A DNA stretch of 5,614 bases from Pirellulaceae bacterium (lineage in GTDB: Bacteria > Planctomycetota > Planctomycetia > Pirellulales > Pirellulaceae), in NCBI GenBank assembly GCA_030744095.1, contig JASLRF010000111.1, positions 1 through 5,614 of the forward strand, read 5' to 3'. Made by a program: the position numbers and the translations under genes. Below, in pieces: positions 1 to 3,961 of this stretch (positions are counted from its first letter, which is position 1; each line of letters opens with the position of its first letter). The notes below the pieces were generated by a model that made no database searches, was not told the DNA's origin, and saw only the letters and a list, made by a program, of their open reading frames with translations.

Positions 1-274
1 ACGGTTGTGCGGGTTTTTCCAAAGATTCTGGTTCCATCGGGCCGAACATATTCCACAGAGAGTTTTCTCTACGTGGATTGCGTGCCGTGGTGGTCCGCAG
101 TGCCAATTCGAAACGAGTTTTGGGTTGGTGCGAGGCAACGCCAATGCGAGTTACACCGAATGTCGGTGTGGCAGTGTAACGCTTCCGTGCAGTGGCTCCT
201 ACGTCAATCTGCAGTGGGTTGAACTGAGGAGTCGCGGCGATCGCAGTGAATTCTGTTCCCGTAAACAAATCCAA
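1..274 (-). CDS. Possible divergent gene, partial, runs off left edge; unrecognised
   Basis: A minus-strand frame stays open from the in-frame stop at 299-301 to the left edge. From a TTG at 274-272 it gives 91 codons (a second TTG is at 268-266). No in-frame ATG or GTG occurs before the internal ATGs near 49 and 37, and no convincing ribosome binding site precedes either TTG, so the start is unsure. The composition is ordinary for a protein: Thr/Ala/Arg-rich, with stretches such as FTAIAATPQFNPLQIDVGA and NSLWNMFGPMEPESLEKP. The overlapping plus-strand frames are instead rich in Cys and Trp and look like shadows. I do not recognise the family and see no motif or signal peptide. Third codon positions are not clearly GC-rich, unlike the certain genes, so this could equally be untranslated structured DNA or a dispersed repeat that happens to be open. 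Confidence 0.3.
   Translation of the reverse strand, partial: MDLFTGTEFTAIAATPQFNPLQIDVGATARKRYTATPTFGVTRIGVASHQPKTRFELALRTTTARNPRRENSLWNMFGPMEPESLEKPAQP
53..180. other. Run of adjacent hairpins upstream of the first lipoprotein gene
   Basis: Five short stem-loops can be drawn nearly end to end. (1) 53-61 with 66-76, 9 bp with a 2-base bulge. (2) 77-82 with 96-101, 6 bp including one G-U. (3) 103-110 with 114-123, interrupted. (4) 125-130 with 139-144, 6 bp including one G-U. (5) 150-159 with 163-172, 10 bp with two G-U pairs and a 3-base loop. The left arm of the last, GTTACAC (150-156), also pairs perfectly with GTGTAAC (174-180), so two exclusive folds exist there. It could be part of a long 5' leader of the gene at 338, a dispersed repeat, or chance pairing in part. 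The first and last stems are the strongest. The rest of 1-337 shows no recognisable promoter or RNA family. Confidence 0.35.
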
Positions 275-286
275 TTCAGTTGAATT
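273..286. promoter_or_regulatory. Perfect palindrome, possible operator
   Basis: The sequence AATTCA-GT-TGAATT has 6-base arms around a 2-base spacer. It sits 51 bases before the ATG at 338 and overlaps the possible TTG start of the minus-strand frame. A partial direct repeat is associated with it: TGAATTC and CCCGT occur at 247-253 and 258-262, and again fused at 281-291. The position between two possibly divergent genes suits a repressor or activator site, but no regulator is known from the window and no convincing -35/-10 pair was found nearby. Confidence 0.3.
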
Positions 287-324
287 CCCGTCAGCCCTTC
301 ATTTTGGTTCGCTGGCGAACACCC

Positions 325-332
325 AGGGGGGA
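325..332 (+). promoter_or_regulatory. Ribosome binding site of the 338 gene
   Basis: The purine run AGGGGGGA ends five bases before the ATG at 338. It is strongly complementary to the 16S anti-Shine-Dalgarno region and supports this start. Confidence 0.75.
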
Positions 333-337
333 AAATC

Positions 338-1459
338 ATGAACGTACGACGAACGCTGTGGACTGTGTTCGCGGGCGTGGCCATCGCGGCAACCGGTTGC
401 TCGGGGTTACAACATCAAGATCACAACTTGCCGCCAGCAGAACGGCTAATGAGTCCGGGCCCCGGTGTTGGTGGTCCTGGCCCTGGCGTCATACCGGCTA
501 GTTTTCCGGGAATGCGTCCAGGGATGCAGATGGGGCCAGGCGGACCTCCGATGATGCCGATCACTTCAGCTGCGCCCCAAATGGGGGCGACCATCCAGTT
601 GCTATTCCATCGCCCCGAAGCCATGCAGGTTCGCTGGGACGTTTCTGGTGTTGGTCAATTCGATTCGGACCCCATGATCCTGCCCGGACGGAAGAACTTT
701 CCGGAAGGTGGAATCTTCCGTCTGAAGCTGACCAGCATCCCGGGACGTGAAGGTGTCGAACTCTATCCAACGCTGGAGGTTGGACCGACGACACCGCGGA
801 CGGCGGCTTACTTGGCGCACAACGCGATTCCGATTCAGTTCACCGAGGAAGATTTCGATCAGGTCTTGAGCGGCAACTTTGTTACCAAGGTCATCTACCT
901 GCCTGATCCGGAATTCCAGGAGATGGCGTTGGCGGGTGTCGAAACATTGGTCAGCACACGGCTTGATCCCGGTGTCGATCCGATTGTGGAAGCCGATCGC
1001 CGTGGTTCCATCATGGCAGTCATTCGACTCGGCAACAAAGATGTCGAGATGCCAGGGGCCGCTAGTACGGATCAGGTCATGGCCGCATCGTTCAACAATC
1101 AACCCCCGGCTCCGCTCGGTGCCATGCTCCCACCGGGCGGCGGAGCTTTGATGTCACCCTATGTTTCCGGAGTCACGGCACCTCAGTACGGAATGCCAAT
1201 GACGGGAACACCAATCGGTCTGCCGGGACCGCCCCATATTCCTTTGGGTGCTCCTGCCGGCTTCCAGCGTCACGTCATCAACAACCACACTCGGGTACAC
1301 ATGCCCGGTCCAACGGAACAGTTCAAAGTCAACATTCGACAGAGGCCCGGCTACAGCTATCCGAAGCCACCGAGCCACATGTCGATTCGCGAACAGAACA
1401 TCTACCCCAGTATTCCCTTCACTCGTCCGAATAACAATCGGGTTGAAGTGGTCCACTAA
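338..1459 (+). CDS. Putative planctomycete lipoprotein with Gly/Pro/Met-rich linker; paralogue of next gene
   Basis: This encodes 373 residues of unknown function, probably exported and lipid-anchored. The N-terminus has an Arg-Arg pair, a hydrophobic stretch (about 7-18) and a lipobox-like Ala-Thr-Gly-Cys with Cys21; Ala at -3 is less usual. Residues 39-75 are a low-complexity Gly/Pro/Met linker. A core domain at about 95-235 includes IPGREGVELYPTLEV (134-148), IPIQFTEEDFDQVLSGNFV (164-182) followed by TKVIYL (183-188), and a DP-x4-ADR motif (214-221). The same motifs recur at identical spacing in the gene at 1587, so the two are paralogues. The C-terminal third is Pro/Gly/Met-rich and probably extended. 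A strong ribosome binding site supports the ATG, and a hairpin-containing spacer with an intrinsic terminator follows. I know no assigned function for the family; a cell-surface role is inferred from export and neighbours. Confidence 0.93.
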   Translation: MNVRRTLWTVFAGVAIAATGCSGLQHQDHNLPPAERLMSPGPGVGGPGPGVIPASFPGMRPGMQMGPGGPPMMPITSAAPQMGATIQLLFHRPEAMQVRWDVSGVGQFDSDPMILPGRKNFPEGGIFRLKLTSIPGREGVELYPTLEVGPTTPRTAAYLAHNAIPIQFTEEDFDQVLSGNFVTKVIYLPDPEFQEMALAGVETLVSTRLDPGVDPIVEADRRGSIMAVIRLGNKDVEMPGAASTDQVMAASFNNQPPAPLGAMLPPGGGALMSPYVSGVTAPQYGMPMTGTPIGLPGPPHIPLGAPAGFQRHVINNHTRVHMPGPTEQFKVNIRQRPGYSYPKPPSHMSIREQNIYPSIPFTRPNNNRVEVVH

Positions 1460-1470
1460 TGGATAGAAAA

Positions 1471-1504
1471 CACGAGAGTCCGCCGAGCCGAGCGGAGACT
1501 CGTG
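1471..1504 (+). promoter_or_regulatory. Spacer hairpin whose loop is complementary to the terminator loop
   Basis: CACGAG (1471-1476) pairs with CTCGTG (1499-1504). After a 2x2 mismatch, TCCGC (1479-1483) pairs with GCGGA (1492-1496), leaving an 8-base loop CGAGCCGA (1484-1491). Loop and adjoining arm (1484-1495) are the exact reverse complement of 1529-1540, the inner left arm and loop of the following terminator. It starts 11 bases after the stop codon of the upstream gene. No T-run follows, so it is not an intrinsic terminator by itself. It could be an antiterminator or kissing partner, or an inverted, diverged copy of the terminator core. Confidence 0.6.
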
Positions 1505-1519
1505 CAGTTTGAAACGTCG

Positions 1520-1557
1520 AATCAGGTCCCGCTCGGCTCGCGGGGCCTGATTTTTTT
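1520..1557 (+). terminator. Strong intrinsic terminator between the two paralogues
   Basis: Bases 1520-1532 pair with 1540-1552 in a 13-bp stem with a single G-U pair and a 7-base loop TCGGCTC (1533-1539). The stem runs directly into seven T residues (1551-1557). This is a textbook rho-independent terminator for the gene ending at 1459. It ends only 30 bases before the GTG start at 1587, leaving little room for a separate promoter, so expression of the next two genes probably needs readthrough or conditional opening of this stem. Confidence 0.9.
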
Positions 1558-1576
1558 GTCACTCGACATCCACACC

Positions 1577-1580
1577 AAGG
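1577..1580 (+). promoter_or_regulatory. Ribosome binding site deciding the GTG start at 1587
   Basis: AAGG lies six bases before the GTG at 1587. Upstream of this GTG the frame contains no ATG, GTG or TTG back to the stop at 1548-1550, which lies inside the terminator. GTG 1587 is therefore the earliest possible start and the only one that keeps the signal peptide. Confidence 0.55.
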
Positions 1581-1586
1581 TCTCTC

Positions 1587-2390
1587 GTGCAGAACAGCCT
1601 ATTCGGTATTGGAGCGTCCGTCGCTCTGCTGCTGGCGAGCACCACACTGGCGCAGGCGCCGCGGCACTATGGTCATACGATCAACCTGCCGCCCGGCACC
1701 ATCGCCCAAGGCCAGCTGGCTCATATTCCCGCACTTCGCGGTTATGTGCAGCCCGTCGAGATCATTGCACCCAAAGGGGTGCGTGTTTCTGTGCGGCAAC
1801 AAGGGCGATTCGCAACAGCGCCCACGGGGCCTTTGCGAATGGGATTGTTCATTGGACCGGTTTACCATCTACAGGTGACGAACATTCCATTCCAGGAGGG
1901 CTATGAAGTCTATCCGACGATTGAATTGGTGAATCGCCTCTATCCGCCGGAAGGTTCCAAGATTCGCTTTCCTATTCCAATCCAGTTGACACAGGAAGAA
2001 CTGGAGATGGCCTTGTCCGGGCGGTTTGTGACGCGTGTGATCTACCTGGAGGACTCCGCCAACGCACTCGGACAGCGCTCGGACCCCGAACTGCAGGACT
2101 ACTTCGAGACACCTTCGAATGAAGATCCGTTGCTGGTTGCAGACCGTTTGGGACGACCGATGGCGATTCTGCGAATGGGGTCTCGCGTTCCGGATTTCGA
2201 GCGCGGGAATGTCGGCGGTATTGGAGATCCGCCGGTCACAGTCTATCCAGCCCAGTCAGGCGCGGCGGAAGTTCGCCCAACCGATGCGGCCGCCGCAATT
2301 GAACGATCACCAGCGAACTTCCCGCGCCTTCCACTCCAACCTCGGCGGTCTCCGATCACCTTTCCCGTGGGGTATCCACAAGCACGATGA
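1587..2390 (+). CDS. Secreted hypothetical protein, paralogue of the 338 gene
   Basis: This encodes 267 residues from a GTG start. A hydrophobic stretch (about 5-18) ends in a TLAQA segment (20-24), compatible with signal peptidase I cleavage. The region before it lacks Lys or Arg, which is odd for a signal peptide, but no earlier start exists. No lipobox Cys is present, so unlike its paralogue it is probably not lipid-anchored. The core aligns to the upstream protein at a constant offset of 34 residues: IPFQEGYEVYPTIEL (100-114), IPIQLTQEELEMALSGRFV (130-148) followed by TRVIYL (149-154), and DP-x4-ADR (180-187). In the 25-residue middle block 16 residues are identical. It lacks the Gly/Pro/Met linker and the long C-terminal tail of its paralogue. 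The stop overlaps the next start as ATGA, implying translational coupling. Function unknown. Confidence 0.9.
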   Translation: MQNSLFGIGASVALLLASTTLAQAPRHYGHTINLPPGTIAQGQLAHIPALRGYVQPVEIIAPKGVRVSVRQQGRFATAPTGPLRMGLFIGPVYHLQVTNIPFQEGYEVYPTIELVNRLYPPEGSKIRFPIPIQLTQEELEMALSGRFVTRVIYLEDSANALGQRSDPELQDYFETPSNEDPLLVADRLGRPMAILRMGSRVPDFERGNVGGIGDPPVTVYPAQSGAAEVRPTDAAAAIERSPANFPRLPLQPRRSPITFPVGYPQAR

Positions 2391-3760
2391 GACGCATCCT
2401 GGCTAAGCAGTTCTTAGAAGTGAACGCGCAGTTCGCAATTCAGAATCGCTGGATTTCTCAGCGTATTTCCGGGAGTCGACTGTGCAATCATTTGCAAACC
2501 CCGCTGAGCATCATCTTGTCGGCGTGGTTAACGCGATCTTGGCTGCCCTTAGTCGCTTGTGCCACGGTTCTGTTCTGTTCCTGCAAAACAATCACACCGA
2601 TCACTCCTTCTCCGGACTCGGTGAACCGCTTGAGTCCGCCCAGGGTTTCAAACGACCTCATGAGTGCGCAACCCACGTCGCGCCCCCGTTGGCCGATCCA
2701 ACAGATCAGCAATGCCACGGTGGTGAGACCGCCGACTGGGCATTCATGCGCCGCCTGTCAGCCACGCGGTTCCTATCCGCCATCGCTGCCAACCATGCCG
2801 CACGACGGAGGCATGTCACATCGGTCAAAGCCGTGGCAATATGGGCCATGGCCGGCTGACGAATACATCTGCAATGGTGGAGACAACGATCTGTCCGTTC
2901 AGGTCGCCAACGACTGGTCGGTGATCGGTCTTCACGAAGGGGACACTGTCGCGCATTACGATACCTTGGAGGGCCAAGTTGTCGTCGAACCGACGAACGA
3001 AGTCTGTCTGTATGCGCCGCGATTTGCCTCGGTTCGAAAAGTGACGGGTGTGATTCTGCACGAGCAACATCTGCGATCGGCTGGATTGGAATTGCCTGTA
3101 CATCTGGCTCAGAGCGGCGAAGCAGAGTCGGCCACGACCGTTTTGCAGCCCGTGCAGCCTGGCCGCAACCTCGCAATCAGCTCGGCCAATCGGTTTCGCG
3201 ACAAAACGCGACCGGGTGGTCTGGAGAATCTCCAGGCTGCGGTCGGTGCCCAGGGCGGATTCTTGCCGTTCGAGGATTTCCTGATCATCCGGAGCGGTCT
3301 CTTTGATAACAGCGAAAAGGCTCGCTTGTCCGAACAGCTGCAAGCCGCTTACACATGGAGTCACGATGCATCAGTACAAGTTATCGTGGACAACATCGAC
3401 GTGTTGGAGGTGTCGAGCGAAAACGGGATGCAGTCGGTCTATACGTACGAGATGCCTGATGGCAAGTCGCGTCTACGATTGGTCAAAGTCGCCTCAAAGC
3501 AAAATGCCAAACCGGGCGAGACGGTTGACTTCACGATTCGCTTCGACAACGTTGGCGATCGTGTGATTGGCAACGTGACCGTGATCGACAACCTCAACAC
3601 ACGGCTTGAACATGTTCCAGACAGCCAGGAGTGTACGCTCAAAGCCGAATTCTCCTCGCCTGACAACGAGCACGAGACCGCGGTGCTGCGTTGGGAAATC
3701 ACCGATCCCATGAAAGTGGGCACGGGTGGTGTGATCCGCTTCCGCTGTCGCGTTCGGTAG
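2387..3760 (+). CDS. Exported DUF11-domain protein, probable lipoprotein
   Basis: This encodes 457 residues. The ATG overlaps the preceding stop in an ATGA, which favours this start. It leaves about 50 residues with several Arg ahead of the hydrophobic segment (about 52-64), which ends in Leu-Phe-Cys-Ser-Cys (Cys66), a lipobox-like site. Long n-regions of this kind are seen in planctomycete exported proteins; a downstream TTG at 2516 (codon 44) would give a normal-length signal. Residues 67-150 are Pro/Ser-rich and probably disordered. A globular middle starts near the PADEYICNGGDND motif and includes VAHYDTLEGQVVVEPTNEV and YAPRFASVRKVTG. Residues 363-457 form a DUF11-like beta-sandwich, with the typical NAKPGETVDFTIRFDNVGD and VTVIDNLNTRLEHVPDS blocks. 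DUF11 domains are repeat-type extracellular modules. A structural or adhesive role in the envelope is inferred, not shown. Confidence 0.92.
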   Translation: MRRILAKQFLEVNAQFAIQNRWISQRISGSRLCNHLQTPLSIILSAWLTRSWLPLVACATVLFCSCKTITPITPSPDSVNRLSPPRVSNDLMSAQPTSRPRWPIQQISNATVVRPPTGHSCAACQPRGSYPPSLPTMPHDGGMSHRSKPWQYGPWPADEYICNGGDNDLSVQVANDWSVIGLHEGDTVAHYDTLEGQVVVEPTNEVCLYAPRFASVRKVTGVILHEQHLRSAGLELPVHLAQSGEAESATTVLQPVQPGRNLAISSANRFRDKTRPGGLENLQAAVGAQGGFLPFEDFLIIRSGLFDNSEKARLSEQLQAAYTWSHDASVQVIVDNIDVLEVSSENGMQSVYTYEMPDGKSRLRLVKVASKQNAKPGETVDFTIRFDNVGDRVIGNVTVIDNLNTRLEHVPDSQECTLKAEFSSPDNEHETAVLRWEITDPMKVGTGGVIRFRCRVR

Positions 3761-3805
3761 AAGGCAGTTGTTATTCGTGGTTTCTCCTGTCCAGCGGGGA
3801 TTTTG

Positions 3806-3940
3806 ATGCAGCGCGGTAATACCCGTGTTGGCCAATTGCTCCCCTCTGAGCAAAAAGCGACCGCGCCGATCGCCAACTTGCATTCTCCGCACCCTTGGGC
3901 GACGATGATGCAGCGCGAGACCCGCCCTGGGATCGCCTGA
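3806..3940 (+). CDS. Possible small ORF (44 codons) ahead of hydrolase
   Basis: This frame starts at an ATG with GGGGA (3796-3800) five bases upstream, ends at TGA 3938-3940, and lies 21 bases before the hydrolase start. The 44 residues (beginning MQRGNTRVGQLLPSEQK) are polar with no membrane segment or signal. Third codon positions are mostly G or C, as in the certain genes. The 12-nt direct repeat falls in the same frame, so MQR recurs near the end (MMQRE). It could be a leader peptide coupled to the hydrolase, a small protein, or a chance ORF in a GC-rich gap. I do not recognise it. Confidence 0.25.
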   Translation: MQRGNTRVGQLLPSEQKATAPIANLHSPHPWATMMQRETRPGIA

Positions 3941-3950
3941 CGTCGAATGC

Positions 3951-3955
3951 AGGAG
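3951..3955 (+). promoter_or_regulatory. Ribosome binding site of the hydrolase
   Basis: AGGAG lies six bases before the ATG at 3962. Together with the immediate signal peptide it fixes this start. Confidence 0.8.
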
Positions 3956-3961
3956 CCCGCC

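Larger units (their letters stand above)
3761..3961 (+). other. Gap between DUF11 gene and hydrolase, with 12-nt direct repeat
   Basis: This 201-base gap has no intrinsic terminator for the DUF11 gene. A 6-bp hairpin TTGCTC/GAGCAA (3836-3853) lacks a T-run. The 12-mer TGATGCAGCGCG occurs at 3804-3815 and 3906-3917, 102 bases apart. No clear -35/-10 pair is visible. A promoter for the hydrolase is expected here but cannot be placed. Confidence 0.5.

Noticed and set aside
168..185. Sigma-54-like promoter (GG ... GC) upstream of the lipoprotein
   Set aside because: The GG to GC spacing is one base short of the required value and the flanking bases match poorly.
219..247. TTGAAC as a -35 element
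   Set aside because: No acceptable -10 hexamer lies 16-18 bases downstream.
1..283. Plus-strand open frames (1-222 and 5-283)
   Set aside because: Both are rich in Cys and Trp, show no codon bias or motif, and overlap hairpins and the more protein-like minus-strand frame.
447..560. Gly/Pro/Met-rich repeats as a collagen-like or tandem-repeat domain
   Set aside because: The unit is irregular, with no fixed period at protein or DNA level; it is better called a low-complexity linker.
602..1102. Minus-strand ORF of 166 codons inside the lipoprotein gene
   Set aside because: It lies fully antisense to a gene with a ribosome binding site, lipobox and paralogue-supported core, so it is a shadow.
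2706..3364. Minus-strand ORFs of 156 and 179 codons inside the DUF11 gene
   Set aside because: They overlap each other in different frames and lie antisense to a clear coding region.
3836..3853. Hairpin TTGCTC/GAGCAA as terminator of the DUF11 gene
   Set aside because: The stem is only 6 bp and no T-run follows on either strand; the plus strand continues with A residues.
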